Positions 16,857 through 27,783 of a stretch of DNA of 64,000 nt are shown here, in pieces. The position numbers and the translations under genes are program-made. The DNA lies in the NCBI RefSeq assembly GCF_024158745.1, contig NZ_JAMZAW010000034.1, forward strand, positions 1 to 64,000. Direction: 5' to 3'. Each line of letters opens with the position of its first letter. The first letter of the stretch is position 1. The notes under the pieces are model-generated. The model had not been told where the DNA came from, searched no databases, and saw nothing but the letters and a program-made list of their open reading frames with translations. This DNA is from Paenibacillus tyrphae (GTDB taxonomy: Bacteria; Bacillota; Bacilli; Paenibacillales; NBRC-103111).

Positions 16857-17918
16857 ATGGCCACGGAGCTGCTCGCACCCCCGATCCGCCAGACGCAGGT
16901 GTTTGTCCCGGAGCTCGTCTATTTTGAACCCGACGCCTTGGACTACCCCAAAGGCAAGCGAATCCATGAATGGGCGCTTAAGGAAGGACTTCCGATCCGC
17001 ATGACGACCTCCCATAACCGGATTACGAACCTTCCGGGCGAGAGCGACCTGGAGAAATACCGGATCGCCAAACGGACGCTGGTCGTCGGAATCCGCAAAA
17101 CGCTGAAATTCGATACGTCCAAGCCGTCGGCCGAGTACGCCATCCCGATCGCGACAGGCTGTATGGCGCACTGCCATTACTGCTATTTACAAACGACGCT
17201 CGGGGCGAAGCCTTATATCCGGGTCTATGTCAATACCGACGATATTCTGAAGCAGGCCAAACAGTATATTGAAGAAAGAGCGCCGGAAATTACCCGCTTC
17301 GAAGCGGCCTGTACGTCGGACCCCGTCGGGCTTGAGCATATCTCGGGCTCGCTCAAGGAATACATCGAATTTATGGGGCGGGAACCGCTGGGCAGGCTTC
17401 GTTTCGTAACAAAATTTCACCACGTGGAACCGCTGCTGGATGCCAAGCATAACGGGCATACCCGGTTCCGGTTCAGCGTCAATGCCGACTATGTCATCAA
17501 ACACTTCGAACCGGCGACCTCCAGCTTCTACGAGCGCATCGAGGCGGCCGGCAAAGTCGCCAAGGCCGGCTATCCGCTCGGCTTCATCATCGCCCCCATT
17601 ATCTGGCACGAAGGCTGGGAGGAAGGCTACGGGGAGCTGCTGCACAAATTGAAAGAGGCCCTTCCGCCGGAAGCGACCTCTGATTTGACGTTCGAATTGA
17701 TTCAACACCGGTTTACGAAAACGGCCAAAAATATTATTCACCAGCGCTATCCGAAAACGAAGCTGGAGATGGACGAAGCCAAGCGGAAATACAAATGGGG
17801 CCGGTGGGGCCAGGGCAAGTACGTCTATCCTGACGAACAGGCCACGGCGCTGCGCGAATTCATCAGCGAACGCATATTCACCCATTTTCCGAAAGCGAAG
17901 ATCGATTATTTTACCTAA
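16857..17918 (+). CDS. splB: spore photoproduct lyase
   Basis: A 353-residue radical SAM enzyme that reverses the thymine dimer (spore photoproduct) formed in spore DNA by UV. The cluster cysteines are C102, C106 and C109 (TGCMAHCHYC), and the conserved hydrogen-donor cysteine is C152 (FEAACTSDPVG). The C-terminal WGRWGQGKYVYP is typical. ATG follows AGGAGGGATCTCGCAC. The 240 bases upstream, shared with mntR, hold no further gene; a sigma-G promoter is expected there but I could not fix one. Its presence marks a spore former. Confidence 0.96.
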   Translation: MATELLAPPIRQTQVFVPELVYFEPDALDYPKGKRIHEWALKEGLPIRMTTSHNRITNLPGESDLEKYRIAKRTLVVGIRKTLKFDTSKPSAEYAIPIATGCMAHCHYCYLQTTLGAKPYIRVYVNTDDILKQAKQYIEERAPEITRFEAACTSDPVGLEHISGSLKEYIEFMGREPLGRLRFVTKFHHVEPLLDAKHNGHTRFRFSVNADYVIKHFEPATSSFYERIEAAGKVAKAGYPLGFIIAPIIWHEGWEEGYGELLHKLKEALPPEATSDLTFELIQHRFTKTAKNIIHQRYPKTKLEMDEAKRKYKWGRWGQGKYVYPDEQATALREFISERIFTHFPKAKIDYFT

Positions 17919-17921
17919 ACG

Positions 17922-18629
17922 TCAGCCGATCCAGGAAGGCGTGATGCCCTGCAGCCAGATTGTGATCCGGGTCATTTGATCCGTGTACAGCAGCACGGCT
18001 ACGATAAGCATCACGCCTCCGCCTACTTTCATCATGGTCGCGGAATACTTCAAGATCCATTTGGTCGATCCGATGAAGAACGCAAGGATGAAGAACGGGA
18101 TCGCGAAGCCAAGCGAATAAGCGGAAATGAGCGGCAGCCAGGAATTCGGTTCGGTTGCCGCTAGCATCAGCATCGCGGACAGAATCGGGCCGATGCAGGG
18201 CGACCATCCTGCGGCAAAGCCGATGCCGATCAGCAGCGAGCCGAGATAACCGGCAGGCTTCGACTTGATCTGCAGCTTGCGCTCGCGCATAAGCCATTGC
18301 GGCTGAAATATGCCAAGCAGGAACAATCCCATCACAAAAATCATGATCGCCGAAATTTGCCGCAGCAAATCGCGGTAATCCAGGAACGCATTGGCGATAA
18401 CGTTAGCCCCGAGCCCCAACGTGTAGAAAATGATGGAGAACCCGAGAATGAAGCTGAGCGTATGGGTAATCAGCTTGAACCGGACTTCTTTGGCACTCTG
18501 CTCGTCCTTGAGCTTCCCGACGGAAACGCCGGTTATGTAGGACAAATACGAAGGATACAGTGGCAAGCAGCAGGGCGATATGAAAGAAACGAAGCCTGCC
18601 CACAGCGCGATCCAAATGTTAAGTTCCAC
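17922..18629 (-). CDS. ccdA: cytochrome c biogenesis protein CcdA (DsbD-like)
   Basis: A 235-residue protein with six membrane helices that carries reducing equivalents from thioredoxin across the membrane, for apocytochrome c maturation and spore formation. The redox Cys residues are in ISPCCLPLYP (helix 1) and GWSPCIGPIL (helix 4). Start is GTG. Its stop is three bases from the convergent splB stop, with no terminator between. In B. subtilis ccdA precedes other cytochrome genes; here it stands downstream of znuB. Confidence 0.9.
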   Translation of the reverse strand: MELNIWIALWAGFVSFISPCCLPLYPSYLSYITGVSVGKLKDEQSAKEVRFKLITHTLSFILGFSIIFYTLGLGANVIANAFLDYRDLLRQISAIMIFVMGLFLLGIFQPQWLMRERKLQIKSKPAGYLGSLLIGIGFAAGWSPCIGPILSAMLMLAATEPNSWLPLISAYSLGFAIPFFILAFFIGSTKWILKYSATMMKVGGGVMLIVAVLLYTDQMTRITIWLQGITPSWIG

Positions 18630-18664
18630 GGCTACCGTTCACCATCCTTTTACCTCTTTGTTTC

Positions 18665-19468
18665 TTACAAGCGAAGTCCCCGTTTTACCGTCAAAATGCC
18701 GATGAGTATCGCGATCAGCAGCAGCACGACCGTCGCGCCCGGCGCCAAGTCCCACACCCCTGCGGAGACTAGCCCGGCAATGACCGCAACCTCCGAGAAC
18801 AAAATCGACCAGAAGATCGAATGCTTGAAGCTGCGGGCGACGAGCAAACTGCAGGCGACCGGAATCGTCAGCAACGAGGAAACGAGCAATGCTCCGACGA
18901 TTTTGATCGAGACGCTGATGACCAGCGCCGTCAGCATCGTGATCATAATATTATAGAAGCGCAGCGGCAGGCCGCTCACGCCGGCCGCGTCTTCGTCGAA
19001 GAAGAGCAGGAACATTTCTTTGTAATTGATCAGCACGAACGCCACGACAATGGCCGCAACGCCACCGACAACCCAAAGGTCGGTATTGTCCAGCGTGTAA
19101 ATGCTGCCGAAAAAGTAGCTCATGACGTTAATGTTGAAGCCTTTGCCGATCGTAAACAGCAAGGTGGCAAGCGCCACGCCGCCCGACATAATGATCGCGA
19201 TCGACAATTCAGCGTAGGTCTTGTACGCTTTGCGCAGCCGCTCGATGCCGAACGAGGCCAGCAAGGCAAACAGCAGCCCGACGCCTATCGGGTATACGTT
19301 GATCAAAAATCCGAGCGCGACCCCCGCGATCGATACGTGCGCGAGCGTGTCCCCGATCATCGACAAGCGGCGCAGTACGAGAAATACGCCCATAAGCGGA
19401 GCGGTCAAGCCGATGAGCAAGCCGCCGATCATCGCCCGCTGAAAAAAATATTCGGTAAAGATGTCCAA
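18665..19468 (-). CDS. znuB: zinc ABC transporter permease
   Basis: A 267-residue ABC-3 family permease with about eight helices. The family landmarks are the N-terminal AMIGGLLIGLTAPLMG, the LSMIGDTLAHVSIAGVALG coupling segment, and PLRFYNIMITMLTALVI. TTG 19468 is chosen because GGAGAGAATTGGCT lies before it. It is third in the znuA-znuC-znuB order on this strand, 54 bases after znuC, and forms the membrane part of a Zn(II) importer. Confidence 0.92.
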   Translation of the reverse strand: MDIFTEYFFQRAMIGGLLIGLTAPLMGVFLVLRRLSMIGDTLAHVSIAGVALGFLINVYPIGVGLLFALLASFGIERLRKAYKTYAELSIAIIMSGGVALATLLFTIGKGFNINVMSYFFGSIYTLDNTDLWVVGGVAAIVVAFVLINYKEMFLLFFDEDAAGVSGLPLRFYNIMITMLTALVISVSIKIVGALLVSSLLTIPVACSLLVARSFKHSIFWSILFSEVAVIAGLVSAGVWDLAPGATVVLLLIAILIGILTVKRGLRL

Positions 19469-19522
19469 AGCCAATTCTCTCCTATCTGCCCGCTGCATCC
19501 TGCCGTCGTTGTACGGTCAGGG

Positions 19523-20299
19523 TTATACTTCAATCGTCTCTCTAAGCTGCTGCATCGAGTGGGTCAGATCGGTTTCGCGGCAATTTTCCGGCTCGTGCGT
19601 ATGCTTGACGTAGAACGATAGGCCGCCGCTCTTCTGCACCGAGTCCTCCCCGAGATACGATTGTATCATATCCATATCGTGCGATACCATAATAAACGTG
19701 ATGTGATGATGCTGGTGCATATGCCGGATCATGCGGAAAAATCCGGCCTGCGTCTCGGCGTCGATGCCGACGGTAGGCTCGTCCAGAATAAGCAGCTCCG
19801 GGTTGTTAATTAGCGCCCGGGCGAGGAATACCCGCTGCTGCTGGCCGCCGGACAATTGGCCGATCCGCCGGTCCGCCAGGTCCTCGATGCGCATCGCGTA
19901 GAGCGCGTCGTCCGTTTTGCTGCGCTCCTGCTTGGTCAGACGGCGGAACATATTTTTTTTGCCGAACAGCCCGGAGGTGACGACTTCGCGGACCGTGGCC
20001 GGAAACAGCGGATTCAGCGCATTTTTCTGCGGCACGTACCCGACGCGCTCCCAGTCGCGGAATTGGTCGATCGGCTGGCCGAAGAGACGGATTTCGCCGC
20101 GCGCAGGCTTCAGCAGCCCGACGATCATCTTCAGCAGCGTCGTCTTGCCTGCACCGTTGGAGCCGACCAATCCGACGAAATCGCGCTCCAGAATCGAGAA
20201 GTTCAAGCCGTTGATCACGGGTTTATTTTCATAAGAAAAAAAGATGTCATCGATCGTGACGATCTGTTGATGACATCCAAAGCGAGCATTCGTTTGCAT
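19523..20299 (-). CDS. znuC: zinc ABC transporter ATP-binding protein
   Basis: A 258-residue ABC ATPase of the metal-uptake type. Walker A is GSNGAGKTT (about residue 50), the Q loop is VGYVPQKNALNPLFP, the signature LSGGQQQR, Walker B LLILDEPTVGID and the H loop IMVSHDMD. The C-terminal 45 residues include VKHTHEPENCRETDLTH, a short His/Cys-containing tail that could sense zinc. Located 31 bases after znuA. Confidence 0.94.
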   Translation of the reverse strand: MQTNARFGCHQQIVTIDDIFFSYENKPVINGLNFSILERDFVGLVGSNGAGKTTLLKMIVGLLKPARGEIRLFGQPIDQFRDWERVGYVPQKNALNPLFPATVREVVTSGLFGKKNMFRRLTKQERSKTDDALYAMRIEDLADRRIGQLSGGQQQRVFLARALINNPELLILDEPTVGIDAETQAGFFRMIRHMHQHHHITFIMVSHDMDMIQSYLGEDSVQKSGGLSFYVKHTHEPENCRETDLTHSMQQLRETIEV

Positions 20300-20330
20300 G
20301 GCAAAGCTCCTTATACGGAAGGTCTCCCTT

Positions 20331-21326
20331 CTATTGTAATGCTTTTAATAAATTATTCAAATTGTTTTCCATCAGGGACACATAATCGTCACCCTTTTTC
20401 GCCTGCTCTTCGGTCAATCCTTCAAGCGGGCTGAGGACAAGCGTTTCGACTCCGGCGTCCTTCGCAAGCGTCTTGGCCAGTTTGTCGGATACAAGCTCCT
20501 CAAAGAATATATATTTCACTTGATTGTCTTTAATGAATTGCAAAATAGTTTTCATATCCTTGGACGTTGGTTCGGCATCCGGAGCAAGCCCCATAATCGC
20601 CTTCTGGTTCAGTCCGTAGGCTTTGGCCAAATATCCGAACGATTGGTGCGTCACGACAATGTCCTTCTTGGACACCTTGGCAAGCTCGCTCTTGTACTTG
20701 CCGTCGAGTTGATCGAGCCGGTCGGCGAGCTTCTTGAAGTTCGCTTCGTAGTCCGCTTTGTGCGCTCCGTCGACTTGGATCAGCGCGTCTTTGATGTTGA
20801 CGGCCAGCTGTTTGGCATTGGCCGGGCTCAGCCATACGTGCGGGTCCGTGTTGCCGTGTTCGTGATCGTGGCCGTGCTCGTCTTTGCCTGCGCCTTTCTT
20901 CTCATCGTGACCGTGCGCATCCCCGTGTTCCTCTTCCGTGCCGGGAATTAGCTCGATGCCGCGGCTTGCTTCGACTACAACGGTCTTGCTGTCCTTCTTC
21001 AAGCTGTCGAGCGTATCCTGCACCCAACCTTCGAAACCGGCGCCCAAATAGACGAACAGATCCGACTTGGTCAAATTTTGGATGTCGCGGCTTTTCGGCG
21101 ACCAATCGTGGGGCTCGACGCCGGCCGGCACCAGATTGACGACGTTGACGTGATCTCCGCCGATTTTGGTGGCAAAATCATATAACGGATAAAAGCTGGC
21201 TACAATATTGATCTTGCCGTTCACAAGCGCAGGCTGCGAACGTCCTCCGCAAGCGGACAGCAATGTAGACAGCAGGAGAACCAGAATGACGGGAAGGATG
21301 GCCCGTTTGATGAATGTTCGCTTCAT
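20331..21326 (-). CDS. znuA: zinc-binding lipoprotein of ABC importer
   Basis: A 331-residue cluster A-I solute-binding protein. The lipoprotein signal ends in LLSACGG. Metal ligands are recognisable: His in GVEPHDWSP, His in NTDPHVWLSP, His in VTHQSFGYLA and the acid in FFEELVSDKL. Between the first two His lies the long His/Asp/Glu loop (EHGDAHGHDEKKGAGKDEHG and onward) typical of zinc-specific members. Start is ATG 21326 with GGAGGGTATCATCAC. First gene of znuACB under the promoter at 21379-21407. Confidence 0.94.
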   Translation of the reverse strand: MKRTFIKRAILPVILVLLLSTLLSACGGRSQPALVNGKINIVASFYPLYDFATKIGGDHVNVVNLVPAGVEPHDWSPKSRDIQNLTKSDLFVYLGAGFEGWVQDTLDSLKKDSKTVVVEASRGIELIPGTEEEHGDAHGHDEKKGAGKDEHGHDHEHGNTDPHVWLSPANAKQLAVNIKDALIQVDGAHKADYEANFKKLADRLDQLDGKYKSELAKVSKKDIVVTHQSFGYLAKAYGLNQKAIMGLAPDAEPTSKDMKTILQFIKDNQVKYIFFEELVSDKLAKTLAKDAGVETLVLSPLEGLTEEQAKKGDDYVSLMENNLNNLLKALQ

Positions 21327-21348
21327 GTGATGATACCCTCCGAGACGT

Positions 21349-21431
21349 AAATCGTAATTTTTTTCATTAACAACGACGATTATACGCCCCGCCCATTCGC
21401 TTGTCAACGGTAAATGTAGAAATTACGATAA
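21349..21431 (-). promoter_or_regulatory. znuA promoter with Zur-like half sites
   Basis: On the minus strand TTGACA (21402-21407) and TATAAT (21379-21384) are separated by exactly 17 bases: a perfect consensus sigma-A promoter. Plus-strand AAATCGTAAT (21349-21358) in the leader and AAATTACGATAAA (around 21419-21431) upstream of the -35 each match one half of the Bacillus Zur box (AAATCGTAAT-N-ATTACGATTT) in opposite orientation. Such a strong promoter needs a repressor; Zur control is inferred. Confidence 0.65.
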
Positions 21432-21437
21432 AGCCAA

Positions 21438-21476
21438 AAATACCCCTTTGCGCCTGAGATTGGCAAAGGGGTATTT
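21438..21476 (-). terminator. terminator of Gfo/Idh gene
   Basis: AAATACCCCTTTGC (21438-21451) pairs with GCAAAGGGGTATTT (21463-21476). On the minus strand it is followed by a short T-rich run, 20 bases after the oxidoreductase stop. Confidence 0.8.
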
Positions 21477-21495
21477 CGATCTATACGGTTGTAAG

Positions 21496-22569
21496 CTACT
21501 CGACGCGAACCGATTGCTGCTGGGCTTTCAAGCACAGTTCAGCCGCTTTGAAAGCATGCTCCTGCGTCATCGCGTTCTCCGTCCGGTGAATGCAGTCGAG
21601 GATCAATTGCCCGAAGAACGGATAGCCGACTTCACCGTGAACGGAGAAATGCCGCTCGCCTTCCTTGTTCACCAGATAGACGTGGTCACCCTGCTTATCC
21701 CGGGCAATATCGATATATTTGCGCAGCTCGATATACCCGTCCGTACCGACAATGAGTGTCCGGCCGTCGCCCCAAGTGCCGAGGCCGTCCGGCGTCAGCC
21801 AGTCGACGCGGAAGTAAAAGGTTGCGCCGTTATCGCCGGTCAGCGTGGCGTCGCCGAAGTCTTCCAGCTCCGGGTACTGCTTGTTGTGATAATTGGCTAC
21901 CCGGCTGCTGACGACCGTGGCATCCTCGGCGCCGGTGTAGAACAGGAACTGCTCGATCTGATGGCTGCCGATGTCGCACAGGATACCGCCGTATTTCTCC
22001 CGTTCGAAAAACCACTGCGGACGGGTCGGCGCGTTCAACCGGTGCGGGCCCCAGCCCATCACGTGCACGACACGGCCGATGGCGCCCTTCTGAATCAATT
22101 CTCCGGCGAACACGGCACTTTCCACATGCAGCCGTTCGCTGAAATAGACCATGTACTTCCGGCCCGTTTCCTTTACTTTCGCACGGGCGGCTTCAAGCTG
22201 CGATAACGCGGTGAATGGCGTCTTGTCGGTAAAGTAGTCTTTTCCCGCGTTCATGACACGAACCCCAAGCGCTCCGCGCTCCGAAGGGACGGCCGCTGCC
22301 GCTACGAGTTGAATGCTCGGATCGTGCAGGATTTCTTCTTCCGAAGCGGCGGCCTTGGCTTGCGGGTACCGCTTGACGAACGCTTCGACCTTCGCCGGGT
22401 CCGGATCGTAGACGGCAACCAAATCGGCTCCCGCTTCCATCAGGCCGTTGCACATCCCGAAAATATGGCCGTGATCCAGCCCTATCGCGGCAAAAGCGAA
22501 CTCGCCCGGCTTCACGACCGGATTCGGTTTCCCCTGCGGCGCGTAATTCATTCCGTCGTTCTTTTGCAT
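21496..22569 (-). CDS. Gfo/Idh/MocA-family oxidoreductase
   Basis: A 357-residue NAD(P)-dependent sugar/polyol dehydrogenase-like protein. The N-terminal Rossmann domain starts at FAFAAIGLDHGHIFG, where the usual GxGxxG is loosened to GLDHGH. The EKP-type motif is DKTPF and the substrate domain has GGILCDIGSHQIEQFL with the likely catalytic His. Such proteins act on sugars or inositols. The start has GGGAGGCTTCTTGT upstream; a 16-bp perfect palindrome at 22601-22616 suggests its own repressor. No sugar genes are adjacent. Confidence 0.82.
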   Translation of the reverse strand: MQKNDGMNYAPQGKPNPVVKPGEFAFAAIGLDHGHIFGMCNGLMEAGADLVAVYDPDPAKVEAFVKRYPQAKAAASEEEILHDPSIQLVAAAAVPSERGALGVRVMNAGKDYFTDKTPFTALSQLEAARAKVKETGRKYMVYFSERLHVESAVFAGELIQKGAIGRVVHVMGWGPHRLNAPTRPQWFFEREKYGGILCDIGSHQIEQFLFYTGAEDATVVSSRVANYHNKQYPELEDFGDATLTGDNGATFYFRVDWLTPDGLGTWGDGRTLIVGTDGYIELRKYIDIARDKQGDHVYLVNKEGERHFSVHGEVGYPFFGQLILDCIHRTENAMTQEHAFKAAELCLKAQQQSVRVE

Positions 22570-22600
22570 ACAAGAAGCCTCCCACCATGATATCTATCAA

Positions 22601-22616
22601 TTGTTCACGTGAACAA
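22601..22616. promoter_or_regulatory. 16-bp perfect palindrome, likely operator
   Basis: TTGTTCACGTGAACAA is a perfect palindrome between the metG stop and the Gfo/Idh start, 32 bases upstream of that start. Size and symmetry fit a LacI- or GntR-type operator. It has no U tract on either side, so it is unlikely to be the metG terminator. Confidence 0.55.
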
Positions 22617-22619
22617 CCC

Positions 22620-24945
<2,326 letters not shown>

Positions 24946-24955
24946 GTTTAAGCCA

Positions 24956-24985
24956 AATATATCGAAAATCCACCATCCGTGTCAA
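24956..24985 (-). promoter_or_regulatory. metG leader promoter
   Basis: Minus-strand TTGACA (24980-24985) and TATATT (24956-24961) with an 18-base spacer. The -35 overlaps the yidD stop codon (24982-24984), so the metG unit begins exactly where the previous gene ends. Confidence 0.75.
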
Positions 24986-25191
24986 GGGACGTGATCTACT
25001 CCTCCGGGGTGGAACGGATGGCATTTGCAAATCCGCTTCACCGTAAGCCACGAGCCGCGGGCTGCGCCGTGCTTCTCTAGCGCTTCCAGCGCGTAGGCGG
25101 AGCAGGTCGGGTAAAACCGGCAGGTCGGCGGTTTCAGCGGCGAGATCCATTTGCGGTAAAAGCGGACGCCTCCTTGCAGTACCCGTTTCAC
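24982..25191 (-). CDS. yidD: membrane protein insertion efficiency factor YidD
   Basis: A 69-residue amphipathic protein that assists YidC/Sec-dependent membrane insertion. The full signature is present: [20 protein letters not shown] with both Cys, then [11 protein letters not shown] and [14 protein letters not shown] 25191 matches the normal YidD length; the upstream extension is not conserved. It often sits near rnpA/yidC but is a lone gene here, preceding metG. Confidence 0.93.
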   Translation of the reverse strand: MKRVLQGGVRFYRKWISPLKPPTCRFYPTCSAYALEALEKHGAARGSWLTVKRICKCHPFHPGGVDHVP

Positions 25192-25290
25192 GATGATCGC
25201 GGCTCCTCTCCTCAGCCTGTTTCTATCATCATGCCTGAACGAGGAGGCCGGTGTCAAACAGAGAGCAGCCCGCGCCAACCATCTAATAGA

Positions 25291-25341
25291 AAAAAGATCT
25301 GCGCCGCGTCCATCTTGCGATGGCGCACGGGCAGACCTTTG
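25291..25341 (-). terminator. terminator of the Ala/Lys-rich protein gene
   Basis: On the minus strand AGGTCTGCCCGTGCGCCATC and GATGGACGCGGCGCAGATCT form a long imperfect stem followed by TTTTTTCTATT. Confidence 0.75.
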
Positions 25342-25367
25342 CGGGCTTGGATGAGAGTAACTTGCGA

Positions 25368-25829
25368 TTAGCTGCTCTTCTTCGTTTGTTTGCTCGCTTT
25401 GTGCTCTTGCTTCTTTGCCTGCTTGCTTGCCTTCTGCTCCTGCTTCTTCGCTTGAATCTCCTTGGCGAGCTCTTGGGCGGTTTTGCCTTGGGTGGAAATA
25501 CCCAGCTTCTCCGCTTCGGCTTTCCGCTTGGCCAGCGCATCGGCGCGTTTCTGCTCGGCGAGCGCCTTGCGCTTCTCCTGGATGGCCGCCTTCAGCTCCT
25601 TCGCCGTTTTGCCCTCGGTCGCGATCCCGAGACTTGCCGCTTTTGCCTGCAGCTGCGCGAGCTGTTCGGCCTGCAGCGACGCCTTGGCTTGCTTATGCTG
25701 AGCCTTGGCCTCTTTCACGGCAGTCTGGTTTGGCTTCTGCGCGGCAGCCGGCGCAGCGCTTGCGGATACTGCCCCACCGAGCAGCATGGCGCAGGCAAGG
25801 CCGACGGATACGAGCTTGTTCATCTTCAT
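25368..25829 (-). CDS. secreted Ala/Lys-rich repeat protein
   Basis: A 153-residue exported protein with a Sec signal peptide cleaved after VSASA. The mature part is almost entirely Ala, Lys, Gln and Glu and should be one long helix or coiled coil. Two repeats of about 40 residues share LGI-[AS]-T-[EQ]-GKTA-[KQ]-EL, a SHOCT-like helical hairpin pattern; the tail is a run of KKQEHKASK-type repeats, very basic. ATG 25829 has GGGAGGAA nine bases upstream. A role at the wall or on nucleic acid outside the cell is possible; unknown. Confidence 0.78.
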   Translation of the reverse strand: MKMNKLVSVGLACAMLLGGAVSASAAPAAAQKPNQTAVKEAKAQHKQAKASLQAEQLAQLQAKAASLGIATEGKTAKELKAAIQEKRKALAEQKRADALAKRKAEAEKLGISTQGKTAQELAKEIQAKKQEQKASKQAKKQEHKASKQTKKSS

Positions 25830-25922
25830 GGTCATTTCCTCCCACAACTTGTTGTCGTATGTAGTGTTGCGAGAAAAATGTACCATGGATTTATTACATA
25901 ACTATGACAAGACCGGATCGCG

Positions 25923-26600
25923 TTACCGCAGCCCTTCCAGCCTGCTGCGAAGCGTCTGCATCGGCGACAGCACCCGGGCGCCGGACGCCGCTTCGGCCCG
26001 TGCGGCCGCGTCCGTCATCGACAATTGAGCCGCTGCGACCGGGGCAGATGATCTCTGTATCAAGCCCAGCAGGAACGCTTCAACCTGCTCCGCATACGCC
26101 GCTTCCCGTCCTTGCAGCAGCAGCTCGAAGCAGCCCGGTTCGGACACCGCCGTCTGCGCCTTGAACGCTCTGCCCCGCAGCCTGGCATGGGCATGCAGCC
26201 GCTCCATCGTTCCTTCTACGGTCGCCGGGTTCGTGAAAGCGACGACCGCCTCGTCCCCGAGCATCAGCAGCTCGTCAAACCATGGCTCGTCGATCGCGAT
26301 GACCGGAATGCCGCCCGTCGCTTCAAGCGCTTGCTCCAAGGGTGACAGCGCGGCGATATAATTCGTGCATGTGATGACGATGGCGTCCACCCCGCAGCCT
26401 GCGATCCATTCCAACTGGCCGCGCAGCTTCGCTTGCACCTGCCGCGCCTCCGCTTCGGATGCCGCCGCCCGGGTCAGCCAATGGATCGCGCCGGGATCGA
26501 CAAAATGCAGGCAGGAAAAGGCCTCGTGATCCAGGCCTTCCTCCAAATACCGGATATTCGAATGATGCGCATGCAAGCAGCCCAGCCGCTTTACCGCCAT
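25923..26600 (-). CDS. Asp/Glu racemase-like protein
   Basis: A 225-residue protein with the fold pattern of the aspartate/glutamate/hydantoin racemase superfamily. The C1 loop carries a candidate catalytic Cys in VITCTNYIAAL, in the position of the usual C-T-x, and IPVIAIDEPWFDELL follows as the next strand. The N-terminal Cys (LGCLHAHHSN) is not in a standard place, and the second catalytic Cys could be GCFELLLQG. Start ATG 26600 has GGGAGG at nine bases. Substrate unknown; similar proteins are annotated as AroM-like or Asp/Glu racemases. Confidence 0.6.
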   Translation of the reverse strand: MAVKRLGCLHAHHSNIRYLEEGLDHEAFSCLHFVDPGAIHWLTRAAASEAEARQVQAKLRGQLEWIAGCGVDAIVITCTNYIAALSPLEQALEATGGIPVIAIDEPWFDELLMLGDEAVVAFTNPATVEGTMERLHAHARLRGRAFKAQTAVSEPGCFELLLQGREAAYAEQVEAFLLGLIQRSSAPVAAAQLSMTDAAARAEAASGARVLSPMQTLRSRLEGLR

Positions 26601-26712
26601 GGCAACCGCCTCCCTATGAGTCCAAGCTTTTTTCATAGCTTAGCGGCAATTCCATGAACGGTCAACGGCTTATTTCCGGGCCCTGCAGCAGCTTCTGAGC
26701 CTGAGCCGCCTT

Positions 26713-27783
26713 CTAAGCGTCCTGCCGCAGTGGTTCCTCCTCCGCCTGTATGCCAGCGGTCCGGCTGGAGATAGCATTCCCACGGCTCCAGCCCTCCCGC
26801 TTAAAATCGATCATCATGCCCGCCCCCAGCGCCGTGCAATCCTGCGGCTCCGCAGCCAGATGGACGGGGACGCTGGTTTCCGTCTGAATCCGCTCGACCA
26901 GCCCGTGAAGCAGCGAGCCGCCTCCGCACAGAAGAATGCCCCGCTCCACCACATCCCCGGCAAGCTCCGGCGGACAGTGCTCCAGCGTCACCCGGATCGC
27001 ATCCAAAATGGTCGCCAGAAAATCGTCCATCAGTCCGAAAATTTCGCCGGAGGTCAAGCGGAGCGACCGAGGCAGACCGTCGATCAAATCCCGGCCTTTA
27101 ATATCGATGGCCTTGTCCTTCTGTCGCTCGACGACCGATCCAATCTGCTTCTTGATCTCTTCCGCGGTCCGTTCGCCGATCGCCAGATTGTACGTCTTTT
27201 TGACGTATTCGATGATATCCCGATCGAGCGACATCCCTGCGCGCCGTACCGTATGGCTGACCACGATGCCTCCGAGCGACAGCACGGCCACTTGACTCGC
27301 TCCCCCGCCGATATCGAGCACCAGACTGCCGATCGGCTGATCGACCGGAAGCCCGGCCCCAAGCGCCGCCGCCAGCGGCTCTTCCACGGCTACCGCCTTT
27401 TTCGCGCCTTTATGCACCATCGTCTCTTCGACGGCGCGCTTCTGCACGTTCGTGATGCCGCACGGTACGGAGATGTACACTTGCGAGCTGCGGAACCAGG
27501 GGGCTCGGCCTTGAATTTTTTTAATAAAATGCTGGAGCATCGCGCTCGTAATGTCAAAGTTGGCGATCACCCCGTCCATCAGCGGGTAAATGATGTCGAT
27601 ATTGCCCGGGGTCCGCCCGATCATCGCCTGCGCTTCCGTACCGGCCGCCACCATCTCGCCCGAATCCTGCCGGATCGCCACCACGGACGGCTCCCGCAGC
27701 ACGATCCCTTTCCCGTGCTGGTAAATCACCGTATTCGAAGTTCCCAAATCAATGCCGTACAGCGTATCAAACCGCTTTAACAT
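26713..27783 (-). CDS. divergent MreB/MreBH-family actin homologue
   Basis: A 356-residue bacterial actin. Phosphate-1 is GIDLGTSNTVI (residues 10-20), and IGERTAEEIK, GRDLIDGLPRSL and LCGGGSLLHG are as in MreB, Mbl and MreBH. Phosphate-2 is unusual: LDIGGGASQVAV (residues 156-167), where MreB proteins have GGGTT(E/D), so the Glu/Asp implicated in hydrolysis is Gln164. The C-terminus has an extra 25-residue polar tail. It overlaps the sensor kinase gene by 17 bases, so it is the third gene of a two-component operon rather than of mreBCD. A role in wall elongation is inferred. Confidence 0.88.
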   Translation of the reverse strand: MLKRFDTLYGIDLGTSNTVIYQHGKGIVLREPSVVAIRQDSGEMVAAGTEAQAMIGRTPGNIDIIYPLMDGVIANFDITSAMLQHFIKKIQGRAPWFRSSQVYISVPCGITNVQKRAVEETMVHKGAKKAVAVEEPLAAALGAGLPVDQPIGSLVLDIGGGASQVAVLSLGGIVVSHTVRRAGMSLDRDIIEYVKKTYNLAIGERTAEEIKKQIGSVVERQKDKAIDIKGRDLIDGLPRSLRLTSGEIFGLMDDFLATILDAIRVTLEHCPPELAGDVVERGILLCGGGSLLHGLVERIQTETSVPVHLAAEPQDCTALGAGMMIDFKREGWSRGNAISSRTAGIQAEEEPLRQDA

